In this document: positions 25,213 to 34,186 of the stretch, piece by piece | Numbering within the stretch: position 1 is the first letter of the stretch | Layout of the letters: each line of letters begins with the position of its first letter | NCBI RefSeq assembly: GCF_001547995.1 | Contig: NZ_AP014690.1 | Span: 124,001-188,000 of the forward strand | Source: Asaia bogorensis NBRC 16594 | GTDB lineage: Bacteria > Pseudomonadota > Alphaproteobacteria > Acetobacterales > Acetobacteraceae | Direction of reading: 5' to 3' | Length of the DNA: 64,000 nt | Made by a program: the position numbers and the translations under genes | The notes under the pieces: model-generated | What the model was told of the DNA's origin: nothing | The model's input: the letters and a program-made list of their open reading frames with translations, nothing else | Database searches by the model: none

Positions 25213-26265
25213 ATGACGATCTCGCCAGCGCCTTTCCCGATCCTTGAGCCCAGTCAGGCTGCGACCCTTCCATCCGAGGTGCTCCGCCACCCGGTTTTCG
25301 GCAAGGATCTGCGCGTCGGCACACGTGCATCGCCTCTGGCGCTGGTACAGACGCGCAGCTTCATGGCGCAACTGGGCGAGGCCTTTCCCTTTCTGGAAAT
25401 CTTCGGCTCGGTGAAAGAGCATCCGATCTCGACCCGTGGTGACCGTGATCAGGCACGGCGTCTGGCAGAGATCGGTGGCAAGGGGCTGTTTTCCCGTGAA
25501 ATTCATGAAGCGCTCAGGGCGGGCGACATCGATTTTGCCGTGCATAGCCTCAAGGATCTGGAAACCTTTCTGCCGGACGATCTGATGCTGGGTTGCGTCC
25601 TGCGTCGTGAAGACCCCCGTGACGGGCTGGTTCTGCGTCATCGCGATGCTGTCCGCCCCGAGGGTGATCCACTGGACTGCCTGCCAAAAGGCGCCCTGAT
25701 CGGCTGCGCTTCGGTAAGGCGTCAGGCACAGCTTCTCGCGCGTCGTCCCGATCTGCGTTTCTGCCTCATACGCGGCAACGTCCAGACGCGTCTGGCCAAG
25801 CTGGAGGCCGGGGCGTGCGACGCCACATTCCTGGCGCTCGCCGGGATGAAACGTCTGGGAATGGGGGCACGGGTCGATGTGATTTTCGAACCCGACGACA
25901 TGCTCCCGGCTTGTGGTCAGGGGATTATCGGCATCACCTTGCGCCGCCGTGATGCGGGTGCCCGCGCGCTCATGCCTGCTCTGGAGGACCGCACGGCGCG
26001 TTATGCCGCAACGGCAGAGCGTGCATTGCTGGCCGGTCTGGACGGATCATGCCGGACGCCTGTGGGTGGTTATGCCACCATCGCCGGGCAGGTTCTGACC
26101 CTGCATGGGCTTGTGGCGTCTGAGGATGGCAGTTTCATGCTGCGTCGTTCCCTAAAAGGCCGCGTGGATGAGGCGGCCTTTCTGGGAACCGAACTGGCCG
26201 GCATCCTGCGTCGTGATACACCGGCCCGGATATTCGATGCGTTGATCGGCCAACCCGGCTGGTAA
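25213..26265 (+). CDS. hemC: Porphobilinogen deaminase (hydroxymethylbilane synthase)
   Basis: A 350-residue enzyme that joins four porphobilinogens into hydroxymethylbilane for haem. Family motifs are LRVGTRASPLALVQT near residue 34, STRGDRDQ, IGGKGLFSREI near 95, AVHSLKD near 112 and the dipyrromethane cofactor cysteine in DGSCRTPVGG near 280. The N-terminus has about 30 extra residues compared with E. coli HemC; a TTG at 25207 is an alternative start. It stands alone between the GntR gene and katG and ends in a terminator. The neighbouring katG and cytochrome b561 both need haem. Confidence 0.93.
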   Translation: MTISPAPFPILEPSQAATLPSEVLRHPVFGKDLRVGTRASPLALVQTRSFMAQLGEAFPFLEIFGSVKEHPISTRGDRDQARRLAEIGGKGLFSREIHEALRAGDIDFAVHSLKDLETFLPDDLMLGCVLRREDPRDGLVLRHRDAVRPEGDPLDCLPKGALIGCASVRRQAQLLARRPDLRFCLIRGNVQTRLAKLEAGACDATFLALAGMKRLGMGARVDVIFEPDDMLPACGQGIIGITLRRRDAGARALMPALEDRTARYAATAERALLAGLDGSCRTPVGGYATIAGQVLTLHGLVASEDGSFMLRRSLKGRVDEAAFLGTELAGILRRDTPARIFDALIGQPGW

Positions 26266-26304
26266 CACCTCTCCAAACTTTTCTGATCTCTGATCACGGT
26301 GTGT

Positions 26305-26330
26305 CCTGTCTGGTGAGGCAGGGCATTTTT
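26305..26330 (+). terminator. Rho-independent terminator after hemC
   Basis: CCTGTCT and AGGCAGG pair around GGTG (one G-U pair), followed by GCATTTTT. It lies 40 bases after the hemC stop. Confidence 0.75.
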
Positions 26331-26460
26331 CGTCGTGCGCAGACACGGTGGAAAAATCTCCTCGTCATGATGAACACAGAATCGGGGTTTTTCCTGTCAG
26401 AGATATAAAGACAAACGGTTGGATCAATAAGAATGAAGTCCATAGGACAGAAACAACAGT

Positions 26461-26487
26461 AATGACCCGGAACAGAAGCGGGTCATT
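26461..26487 (+). promoter_or_regulatory. Inverted repeat in the katG leader
   Basis: AATGACCCG and CGGGTCATT are perfect 9-base arms around a 9-base spacer. The repeat ends 23 bases before the katG ATG. It could be a repressor site near the transcription start or an mRNA hairpin upstream of the ribosome site. Confidence 0.5.
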
Positions 26488-26510
26488 CGTGATTGTTCTG
26501 GAGTCTGGAA

Positions 26511-28763
26511 ATGAGATTGCTGAAATTCGGTATGGCGGCCTTGATCGCAACCACAACCCTGACCGCCATGCCTCACGCAGCGCGGGCGGATGGGATCGAG
26601 AACCCGAATGAATTCTACTGGCCGACACGTCTGAACCTGTCGCCTTTGCGTGTGCATGACAGCGAGTCAAACCCCTATGGGCCGGATTTCGTCTATACGC
26701 GTGATTTCAGCAAGCTCGATCTGGCAGCCGTCAAGGCGGATATCCGCAAGACCCTGACCCAGTCTCAGCCCTGGTGGCCTGCCGATTACGGTACCTATGC
26801 CCCCTTCTTCGTTCGTATGGCCTGGCACGCAGCGGGCACCTATCGCGCCATGGACGGCCGAGGGGGTGAAGAGGGTGGCGAGCAGCGCTTTGAACAGCTG
26901 AATAGCTGGCCCGATAATGCGAGCCTCGACAAGGCGCGTCGGCTGCTGTGGCCAGTGAAGAAGAAATATGGCCGTGATCTCTCATGGGGCGATCTGATGG
27001 TGCTGACGGGTAATGTCGCACTCGAATCCATGGGCTTTAAAACCCTTGGTTTCGCCGGCGGCCGTGCCGATGACTGGCAGAGCGAGCTGGTCTATTGGGG
27101 CCCCGGCACACAGTTCATGAGCTCGAACGTCGATTCACAGGTCAAGAAATCCAGCGTTGAGCCTGGGGGCCACCTGCCCAAGCCTTTGGCCTCGACCACC
27201 AAGGGCCTGATCTATGTAAATCCGGAAGGCCCGAATGGTGTGCCGGACCCGGCAGCTGCGGCACAGATGATTCGTCTCGCCTTTGGGCGCATGGCGATGA
27301 ATGACGAGGAAACCGTTGCCCTGATTGCAGGCGGCCATACCTTCGGCAAGGCGCATGGTGCGGCCTCGGCCACCAAATGCGTGGGCGTGGCCCCTGCCGC
27401 GGCACCTGTCGAGCAGCAGGGTCTGGGCTGGGCCAATCACTGCGTACAGGGCAAGTTGAAGGCGACCGATGCCATCACCAGCGGGCTCGAGGGCGCATGG
27501 TCGGCTGATCCGATCCATTTCACCTCGCAATATCTGGACAATCTGCTGGGTCATGAATGGGTCAAGACCAAGAGCCCGGCCGGGGCCACGCAATGGGTCC
27601 CCAAGGACGCAGAGAACATCGTTCCGGATGCGAGCGATCCCAACAAGCTGCATCCGCTCATGATGTTCACGACCGATATCGCGCTGCGTACTGATCCGTC
27701 CTATCGCGCCATCATTACGCGCTGGGCCGCTCATCCCGAGCAGTTTGCCGATGCGTTCGCCCATGCGTGGTTCAAGTTGACCCATCGCGATATGGGGCCG
27801 AAATCGCGCTATTTCGGGCCAGAAGTCCCGGCGGCCGATTTCCTGTGGCAGGACCCGCTTCCTGCGGCACAGGGCGCAATGGTCAATGCGGCGGATATTC
27901 GCGAGCTGAGGAAGGCAATCGCGGCATCCGGGCTGACGGAGCGCGAGATGATCAAGACCGCCTGGGCCTCTGCCGCATCGTTCCGTGACTCCGATCATCG
28001 CGGCGGGGCCAATGGGGCCCGTATCCGTCTGGCGCCCGAGAATGACTGGGCCGTCAATGATCCGGCAGAGCTGAAATCCGTTCTGCCGAAGCTCGAGGCG
28101 GTGCAGCAGCATTTCAATGGCGGCGCGCATCATGGGCGCAAGGTGTCTCTGGCCGATGTGATCGTGCTGGCGGGTAATGTGGGTGTCGAGCAGGCGGCGC
28201 ATAAAGCCGGTGTCGCGCTGGATCTGCCTTTTGCCCCCGGCCGTGTGGATGCCGGTCCCGAGCAGACGGACAAGCAGAGCTTTGCCCTGCTGGACCTCAG
28301 CGCCGATGCCTTCCGGAACTATTATCGCGCCGAGCCGGATGAGAAATCACCCACACAGATGCTTGTCGATCGTGCCAGCAACCTCTCGCTGAGCGTGCCG
28401 GAAATGACCGTGCTTCTAGGCGGCCTGCGTGTTCTGGACATCAATACCGGCCATTCCGCGCAGGGTGTTCTGACCACGCGCCCCGGGACACTGAGCAACG
28501 ACTTCTTTGTCAATCTGCTCGATATGTCCACGCGCTGGGAGAAATCGACGCAGCCGGGCGTGTATGACGGGCTGGATCGTGAGACGAACAAGCCGCGCTG
28601 GACGGCCTCTTCGGTCGATCTGATCTTTGGTGCGAATGCCGAATTGCGCGCCGTTGTCGAGGTTTATGCCTCTGACGATGCCAAGGCAAAATTCGTGAAG
28701 GATTTCGCTAGCGCCTGGACCAAGGTCATGACGCTCGATCGCTTCGACCTGCACCGTCAGTAA
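26511..28763 (+). CDS. katG: Catalase-peroxidase KatG with a Sec signal peptide
   Basis: A 750-residue bifunctional catalase-peroxidase. Residues 1-26 form a signal peptide (MRLLKF, hydrophobic core, AARA cleavage), so the enzyme should act in the periplasm, unlike the cytoplasmic norm. Distal haem residues Arg102, Trp105 and His106 are in [12 protein letters not shown]; the Tyr and Met of the Met-Tyr-Trp adduct are in [12 protein letters not shown] and RMAMNDEE; the proximal His is in [10 protein letters not shown]. The C-terminal pseudo-domain is complete. The ATG at 26511 follows CTGGAA. Pseudoazurin and cytochrome b561 genes follow on the same strand. Confidence 0.95.
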   Translation: MRLLKFGMAALIATTTLTAMPHAARADGIENPNEFYWPTRLNLSPLRVHDSESNPYGPDFVYTRDFSKLDLAAVKADIRKTLTQSQPWWPADYGTYAPFFVRMAWHAAGTYRAMDGRGGEEGGEQRFEQLNSWPDNASLDKARRLLWPVKKKYGRDLSWGDLMVLTGNVALESMGFKTLGFAGGRADDWQSELVYWGPGTQFMSSNVDSQVKKSSVEPGGHLPKPLASTTKGLIYVNPEGPNGVPDPAAAAQMIRLAFGRMAMNDEETVALIAGGHTFGKAHGAASATKCVGVAPAAAPVEQQGLGWANHCVQGKLKATDAITSGLEGAWSADPIHFTSQYLDNLLGHEWVKTKSPAGATQWVPKDAENIVPDASDPNKLHPLMMFTTDIALRTDPSYRAIITRWAAHPEQFADAFAHAWFKLTHRDMGPKSRYFGPEVPAADFLWQDPLPAAQGAMVNAADIRELRKAIAASGLTEREMIKTAWASAASFRDSDHRGGANGARIRLAPENDWAVNDPAELKSVLPKLEAVQQHFNGGAHHGRKVSLADVIVLAGNVGVEQAAHKAGVALDLPFAPGRVDAGPEQTDKQSFALLDLSADAFRNYYRAEPDEKSPTQMLVDRASNLSLSVPEMTVLLGGLRVLDINTGHSAQGVLTTRPGTLSNDFFVNLLDMSTRWEKSTQPGVYDGLDRETNKPRWTASSVDLIFGANAELRAVVEVYASDDAKAKFVKDFASAWTKVMTLDRFDLHRQ

Positions 28764-28774
28764 TGTCCGCACAC

Positions 28775-28801
28775 GGCCCCGTCTGGCATCCAGCCGGGGC
28801 C
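28775..28801 (+). other. Hairpin after katG
   Basis: GGCCCCG and CGGGGCC flank a 13-base loop, 12 bases beyond the katG stop and before the pseudoazurin gene. With no T-tract it is more likely an mRNA-stabilising or partial-termination element. Confidence 0.4.
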
Positions 28802-28874
28802 ATGAGACAGGGGCCGTTCGCCGGATCCCTGCCAGATTGCCTCCTGCGCCTCTCACTTCGGGGAGACCATTCAA

Positions 28875-29375
28875 ATGACCCGTCTTTTTTCACGCCTGAT
28901 TACCCCGCCGCAGGTTCTTCAGGCCTTTTTTCCCTCGTTCTACATGGTTCTGACCGGTGCGACCCTGATCTGTGCCGCGTCGCTCAGCGTGGCTCATGCG
29001 GCGACGGTGGATGTCAGGATGCTGAGCCATGCGCCCGATGGCGGCCGTGGTTTTGATCCCGCCATCGTCCACATCCATGCGGGCGATACGGTACATTTCA
29101 TCGCTGCCGACCCCGGCCATAATGTGCAGTCGATTCCCGGTATGCTGCCTGAGGGTGCGGCTCCATTCACCGGCCCCATGGGTCATGATCTGAACGTGAC
29201 GTTCAGCAAGCCGGGCCTGTATGGTTATAAATGCCTGCCCCATTACTGGATGGGTATGGTGGGTATGGTCGTGGTCGACAAACCGGACAATGAAGCGGCG
29301 GCCAAGGCTGTGTCGCAGCCCGGTGCAGCGGCAATACGGTTCAGAAAGCTTTTCGACACGCTCGATCGAGGCTGA
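28875..29375 (+). CDS. Pseudoazurin-type cupredoxin
   Basis: A 166-residue blue copper protein with a long signal peptide (to about residue 42, SVAHA). The type 1 copper ligands are His82 (DPGHNV), Cys120, His123 and Met128 in YKCLPHYWMGMVGM, which is the pseudoazurin arrangement. Pseudoazurins carry single electrons in the periplasm, for example to nitrite reductase or cytochrome peroxidases. No denitrification gene is near; its neighbours are periplasmic KatG and a quinol-linked cytochrome b561. GGGGAGA lies before the ATG. Confidence 0.92.
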   Translation: MTRLFSRLITPPQVLQAFFPSFYMVLTGATLICAASLSVAHAATVDVRMLSHAPDGGRGFDPAIVHIHAGDTVHFIAADPGHNVQSIPGMLPEGAAPFTGPMGHDLNVTFSKPGLYGYKCLPHYWMGMVGMVVVDKPDNEAAAKAVSQPGAAAIRFRKLFDTLDRG

Positions 29376-29379
29376 CCCG

Positions 29380-29976
29380 ATGGCGGTCAGGCAGGGTGGC
29401 AGGACGTATCATGCGTCAATGCGCGAAAGGCCACCGCACTATACCTTCGTGGCCATTCTCCTGCATTGGTGCCTCGCCCTGCTCGTGATCGGGCAGATCC
29501 TGCTTGGGTTTGCGATGGACCGTGCGGGGCTGCCTGACACAATGGCGTTTTCGGTTTTCCAGATTCATCGCGCTCTGGGTGTGGTCATTCTGCTGCTGGT
29601 CGCGCTGCGCGTGATCTGGCGCCTCGGGCACAAGCCGCCGCCCCATCCCCTCGGGACCAGCATCTGGCAGGCGCGGCTTGCCGATGCGGTGCATGGGGCG
29701 CTTTATGGTTTGCAGCTTCTTGCCCCTGTTTCGGGCTGGGCCCTGGCTTCCTGCGCTACGCTAGAATTGCCGCTTTCGATTTTCGGGTGGTTCGACTGGC
29801 CGCTCCTGCCTCTTGCTCACACGGATAGAAACGAGGCGGTTTTGCGTAACGTGCATCACGCTATCGTCTGGGGTTTTGCGGCGATGATCCTGCTGCATGG
29901 TCTGGCGGCGCTGTATCATCTGATCCGGCGCGACGGTGTGGTGCGGCGTATTCTGTGCTTCAGGTCAGATCTGTAG
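29380..29976 (+). CDS. Cytochrome b561
   Basis: A 198-residue four-helix membrane cytochrome b. Haem-ligand histidines are in LLHWCLALLVIGQ, QIHRALGVVILL, DAVHGALYGLQLL and RNVHHAIVWG, matching the bacterial cytochrome b561 (CybB) pattern. Such proteins oxidise quinol and pass electrons to the periplasm or to superoxide/oxygen. The start at 29380 has GAGG upstream and begins 4 bases after the pseudoazurin stop; an ATG at 29419 would remove 13 residues. Tight spacing indicates co-translation with the copper protein. Confidence 0.9.
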   Translation: MAVRQGGRTYHASMRERPPHYTFVAILLHWCLALLVIGQILLGFAMDRAGLPDTMAFSVFQIHRALGVVILLLVALRVIWRLGHKPPPHPLGTSIWQARLADAVHGALYGLQLLAPVSGWALASCATLELPLSIFGWFDWPLLPLAHTDRNEAVLRNVHHAIVWGFAAMILLHGLAALYHLIRRDGVVRRILCFRSDL

Positions 29977-30116
29977 TCTGTTTCTACGCCAATGACGCGA
30001 CAATGTTGTATTATTTATTTGTAAAATGAAATGTTGTTGTGAATTATGAAGATTGTAACGTCAGAACAATGAAATTTTTATAAACGGATATTGCTGGCGC
30101 GTCTTATTTCATATCC

Positions 30117-30149
30117 CGGACCATCTTCCCGCAACCCTCGGATGGTCCG
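30117..30149 (+). promoter_or_regulatory. Perfect inverted repeat abutting a receptor start codon
   Basis: CGGACCATC and GATGGTCCG (9 bases each, 15-base loop) end at the base before the ATG at 30150. As RNA this hairpin would hide the ribosome-binding region of the receptor gene, which otherwise shows only a weak CGGATGG. Translational control or a DNA operator are both possible. Confidence 0.55.
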
Positions 30150-32474
30150 ATGAAAAAATCGCTTCTGTTTGCCGTATCATTGATGTGTCTCGACAGCGTC
30201 TGTGCGCAGGCTGAGCCTAAATCTGTCAAACCTTCGCCCCGCCCCGTCATGGCAGTAAAACCTGTGGTGGCAGAAAAGGAAGAACAGGTGAAAGTATCGG
30301 GACGTCATCGCGAGGGCGGGGGTGGCATGATGGTGAAGCACCTCACCCCCAGGACAATCAGCACGCTCACGGCTGATTTCATCGAAAAACAATCGCCCAT
30401 GTCCACGCCAACGGGTCTGATTGCCAATCTGCCGGGGGTGGTCGGATCGAGTCAGGGGCCACTGACGGCCTCCTTCGAGTCCTTTCACATACGTGGTCTG
30501 GACCGGACGGAAATCGGGGTGACCTACGAGGGCATTCCGGCCGCCAATCCCTTTACCTACAGTGTTTATACCCCGTCGATGGTCGATACCGAAAACATGG
30601 GGTCGATTTCGGTCATGCAGGGTTCGGCAGACGTCAACGCCCCCGTCTACAACGCGGTCGGGGCGCAACTCTCGATGACATTACGCAAGCCTGCCACCCA
30701 TCAGAACCTTTTCGCACAGGCATCTGGCGGGACACATAGCCTGAACAAGGAATTCGTGCGTTACGACACCGGTGAGATCGGTCATAGCGGGGTTTATGGT
30801 TTCGCCTCCGGGTCCTATTCGAGCGGCAATCTCTGGCGCGGGCCCGGATCGGTCAGCCGCTGGCATGTGGATGCCGCCCTGACCAAAAGCTGGAATACGC
30901 ACAGCGATTCCGAAGCGATATTCGGCTATACCAAGTCCGATCAGACCTCGTGGCTTTATCCGACACTCGGCCAGTGGCGGACTTATGGTGTGGGGTACAA
31001 TACCACGAAGGATCCGAGTTCGCCGGGCTTTTATGAAATCAACAAGCGCAATACCGGCACGGTTTTCGGCGCGCTCAAGAACCATTTCGGCTTCGATCAT
31101 GGGCTGTCGCTCGATGCCACAGCCTATGGGGTCGAATTCGACGGCCCCTATTTCTGGGGCGCCAATGTGCCGGTTTCGGGGGGCTATATCGGCACACAGC
31201 GCTACGATCATCTCGATGGCTACGCGCCCTCATCGGCAACGCTCCGTACGGCTGTCCATCAGCCCTGGTTTACCTTGTCATCGGGGCTCAATCTGGTGGG
31301 AAGCTGGAAGCGCTCCTTCAATACTCTGAGCGTTTCCTACTGGTATTCCTACGCCAATGAATCCTCGAATCAGCGCTATTATCCGATCAATGCACAGGGG
31401 CAGTGGACACGCTCAACCGGCTATCTGACGGCGTTTGGCGGTATGCCGATCAACGAGGACCCCGAGAACGCCCTGCAACAGGCCAACACACTGGCGATCA
31501 ATGACAAGGTGAGCCTCCTGAACGATCGTCTTGTGCTTGAGGCCGGGCTCAAGACGGCCATGTTCAACCGGCAGTACACGATGGATCTGCCCGGTGCCAC
31601 GCCCTACAAATCCGTGCGCAATGCGTTCATACCGGCCCCGCAATTTCTGGCGAGCTACCGGTTCGATCAGGCCAGTCAGGTCTATATCAACGGCACGACA
31701 GGTTATCGTATGCCGAGCAGCCTGAACTCACAGGTTTCGATGTACAGCCATCTGAATGGGCAGCCCACTTCCACCCCGCTCGATCCCTATGAGCCGGAAT
31801 ACATGATTGGCGAGGAAATCGGTTATCGTTACAGCGGCGCGATGATGGCGAATATCGCCTATTTTCACTACAACATGACCCATCATCAGATCACGAGTGC
31901 AACCTATCAGCCTGGATCGACCAATATCGTGGCGCAGGTGATTGATGCGGGCGGGCAGGAAGCCAATGGCGTGCAGCTCGAACTTGCGACCCATCCCTGG
32001 CACCATCTCAGCGCCTATGCATCGGGTCAGTACATGATGACGCGTATCGGCAATAATATCGCCTATCAGGGGGATTATCTGCCCACCAAGGGCAAGCAGG
32101 AACCCGGCGCGCCGAAATTCCTTGCCACGATGGGACTGAGTTATGACGACGGAACCAATTTCGGGACCTTCAACCTGCGCTATTCGGACGCGCAATATGC
32201 CACGTTGATGAACGATCAGAGCATCCCGTCCTATATGACGGCCGATATCTCGCTTGGTCGCAACCTGCCGAAATTCGGGCATGTGCTGCCCAAGCTCATG
32301 CTCAATCTCATCAATATCTCCGACCAGCATTATCTGTCCGGTGTCTATGGCTACACTGCCGCTGCCACAGCCCATCGCGGCGTTTATGGGAGTGGTCTGA
32401 CAGGCTCCCTGCCGACCTATGACATCGGCTCCGGTTTCGCTGCGGTGATAAGCCTGTCAGGCAATTACAATTGA
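30150..32474 (+). CDS. TonB-dependent outer-membrane receptor
   Basis: A 774-residue receptor with a signal peptide cut near residue 21 (SVCAQAEP). A Lys/Pro-rich linker precedes a TonB box-like EEQVKVSG. Plug features include GLIANLPGVVGSS and FHIRGLDRTEIGVTYEGIP. The barrel has alternating aromatic strands and ends FAAVISLSGNYN. It contains a Ser/Tyr-rich middle like receptors annotated for ferric siderophores. The gene follows an AT-rich gap after the cytochrome b561 gene and is headed by the inverted repeat at 30117-30149. Ligand unknown. Confidence 0.9.
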   Translation: MKKSLLFAVSLMCLDSVCAQAEPKSVKPSPRPVMAVKPVVAEKEEQVKVSGRHREGGGGMMVKHLTPRTISTLTADFIEKQSPMSTPTGLIANLPGVVGSSQGPLTASFESFHIRGLDRTEIGVTYEGIPAANPFTYSVYTPSMVDTENMGSISVMQGSADVNAPVYNAVGAQLSMTLRKPATHQNLFAQASGGTHSLNKEFVRYDTGEIGHSGVYGFASGSYSSGNLWRGPGSVSRWHVDAALTKSWNTHSDSEAIFGYTKSDQTSWLYPTLGQWRTYGVGYNTTKDPSSPGFYEINKRNTGTVFGALKNHFGFDHGLSLDATAYGVEFDGPYFWGANVPVSGGYIGTQRYDHLDGYAPSSATLRTAVHQPWFTLSSGLNLVGSWKRSFNTLSVSYWYSYANESSNQRYYPINAQGQWTRSTGYLTAFGGMPINEDPENALQQANTLAINDKVSLLNDRLVLEAGLKTAMFNRQYTMDLPGATPYKSVRNAFIPAPQFLASYRFDQASQVYINGTTGYRMPSSLNSQVSMYSHLNGQPTSTPLDPYEPEYMIGEEIGYRYSGAMMANIAYFHYNMTHHQITSATYQPGSTNIVAQVIDAGGQEANGVQLELATHPWHHLSAYASGQYMMTRIGNNIAYQGDYLPTKGKQEPGAPKFLATMGLSYDDGTNFGTFNLRYSDAQYATLMNDQSIPSYMTADISLGRNLPKFGHVLPKLMLNLINISDQHYLSGVYGYTAAATAHRGVYGSGLTGSLPTYDIGSGFAAVISLSGNYN

Positions 32475-32489
32475 TCCGGGCGGGTATTT

Positions 32490-32522
32490 CGGGTTGCGGC
32501 GGTACGGCTGCGACCCGTTGTC
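32490..32522. terminator. Shared terminator between convergent genes
   Basis: CGGGTTGCGGC and GCTGCGACCCG pair with G-U substitutions around a 6-base loop, in the 50 bases between the receptor stop (32474) and the hydrolase stop (32525). TTGTCTGT follows on the plus strand. Confidence 0.5.
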
Positions 32523-32524
32523 TG

Positions 32525-33922
32525 TCATGGATGGGTTTGCGTCCTGATCCACTCGCTCACCGCTTTCAAAGCGCCCGGGTCGATGTCGTTTTCGATCAGG
32601 GCGTATTCATTCACATCCCCCGTCCCGGCTTTCTGAAGCAGGTGATTGAGACCGGGGAACTCGACGATGCGGGCGTGCGGGTTGCGTGACAGGGCTTTTT
32701 GCAAGGCGGGCCGATTGAGGTCGGGGGGAACCTGCCTGTCCTTGCTGCCCAGGGTGACCAGAACAGGACAGCTCACCTGCGACAGAGCCACGGCGGGATC
32801 GTAGCGGTCGTAAAAGCGTATGGCAGGCAGGGTGAGATCATGCAGGCTGTCCGGCAGGCCGGATTGCGTCCCGTTCAGGTGATTCCATGCGCTGTTCGCA
32901 GCTTGCTCGGCGGCGTTCTGGGATTGCTGTGGTGTCATGGCGTCGAGCACCGTTTCAAACAAAACATCGCTCTGACGGGAAACAGCGTCCGGCACATGCC
33001 GGGCCGCAGCAGCCCAGTGTCTCTGGGCGAGTATGATCTGTCGCCCCGGTACGGCCGGGGCTTCCAGCATGACGATAAAGCTGATCTGTCGATCACGGGC
33101 AGCAATCATCGCCGCGATGACGCCGCCCTCACTATGGCCCATGAGGCCGGTTCTTTGCGGATCGATATCATGGCGATGGCGCATGAAGCGAAGTGCAGCA
33201 GCGATATCCGAGGCGAAATCTTCTGTGGTGGCGGTCGTGACTGGGCCGGTCGAACCCCCTCTCTGTCGGTCATCCAGACGCAGGACAGCGATGTCCTGAC
33301 GGGTGAGCGTGTCGGCCCAGAGCAGGAAGGGCTTATGCCCTGCGATCGTCTCGTCGCGGTCCTGCAACCCTGAGCCGGTAATGAGGATGACAGCCGGGAA
33401 GGGGCCCTTGCCCTGAGGCAAGGTCAGTGTGCCGGTGAGGTGGGACGGACCGGACGGATTATCGAAAGCAACATCTTCGCTGCGATAGGGGAAAGGGGGG
33501 TGCGGTGTCTGCGGTCGCGAAGGCGCCGCGCTCACGGTCGCCGCTGCCATGCCGGTCGCTCGGGTCATGCGCAGGGGAAAGGACGACGCTCCCTGTGACC
33601 ATGTCCCCACAAGAATATTGTTCGGTCCGCTCAGGGTGCCAACATAGCGGGCGGAAAGTCCGGGCAGGTCCAGGGTGAGTGTCTGCCCTTCCAGCGTGGC
33701 ACGTTGTACAGGCAGGCCGAAAGCAGACTGCGCGGGGCTGTCGAGTGTGGCTGACCACTCGCCTTGTGGTGCGCCAGCCCGCGGCGAGAAGTGTAGCACA
33801 AGTGGGAGGGACTGCCCCTGGGGCAGGGCAAGGGTGCCCTGCCAGTCGCCGGCAGGCGTGGGGGGCGCAGCAAGGGCTGTGCCCATGCCGCAGAGCGTCA
33901 GAAGAAGTCTTGCCAGCGCCAT
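32525..33922 (-). CDS. Secreted alpha/beta hydrolase
   Basis: A 465-residue protein with a signal peptide (to about residue 19, TALAAPP). Residues 25-130 are a beta-rich N-terminal domain; the alpha/beta-hydrolase domain starts near 160 (LTGTLTLPQGKGPFPAVILITGSGLQDRDE region). The nucleophile is Ser in GHSEGGVIAAM near 274; PVLVTLGSKDRQVPP supplies the acid and GLNHLLQ the His. The layout matches peptidase S9/dienelactone hydrolase-like secreted esterases. The substrate is unknown. No operon partner. Confidence 0.8.
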   Translation of the reverse strand: MALARLLLTLCGMGTALAAPPTPAGDWQGTLALPQGQSLPLVLHFSPRAGAPQGEWSATLDSPAQSAFGLPVQRATLEGQTLTLDLPGLSARYVGTLSGPNNILVGTWSQGASSFPLRMTRATGMAAATVSAAPSRPQTPHPPFPYRSEDVAFDNPSGPSHLTGTLTLPQGKGPFPAVILITGSGLQDRDETIAGHKPFLLWADTLTRQDIAVLRLDDRQRGGSTGPVTTATTEDFASDIAAALRFMRHRHDIDPQRTGLMGHSEGGVIAAMIAARDRQISFIVMLEAPAVPGRQIILAQRHWAAAARHVPDAVSRQSDVLFETVLDAMTPQQSQNAAEQAANSAWNHLNGTQSGLPDSLHDLTLPAIRFYDRYDPAVALSQVSCPVLVTLGSKDRQVPPDLNRPALQKALSRNPHARIVEFPGLNHLLQKAGTGDVNEYALIENDIDPGALKAVSEWIRTQTHP

Positions 33923-34144
33923 GACCTAATACACTCCATGCCCGAACCCGGCCGATGGCGAAGCCCGCCGTTACAGGTCACATCATGGAGCGATCATGGT
34001 CTGATGCAACGCGTTTTCCGACAGGGCGGGGGTGCGACACGGGGTTATGAATACAAAACCATCGTGACACCGGGGCAGGAATCGAGGGTAGGGGCGAAGG
34101 CGTGGAGAGCCAGCCCATAACGCCTGATATCGGACGGGCTGAGC

Positions 34145-34176
34145 CCTCTCCGGTCAGAGGGTCGGGACCGGAGAGG
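34145..34176 (-). terminator. Hairpin downstream of pgm
   Basis: CCTCTCCGGTC and GACCGGAGAGG are perfect 11-base arms around a 10-base loop, lying 11 bases beyond the pgm stop. There is no T-tract on the minus strand, so termination may need other factors. Confidence 0.55.
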
Positions 34177-34186
34177 CGGAGAGGCT

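Noticed and set aside
27135-28202. 355-codon minus-strand frame across katG
   Set aside because: Antisense to an intact KatG with conserved haem residues.
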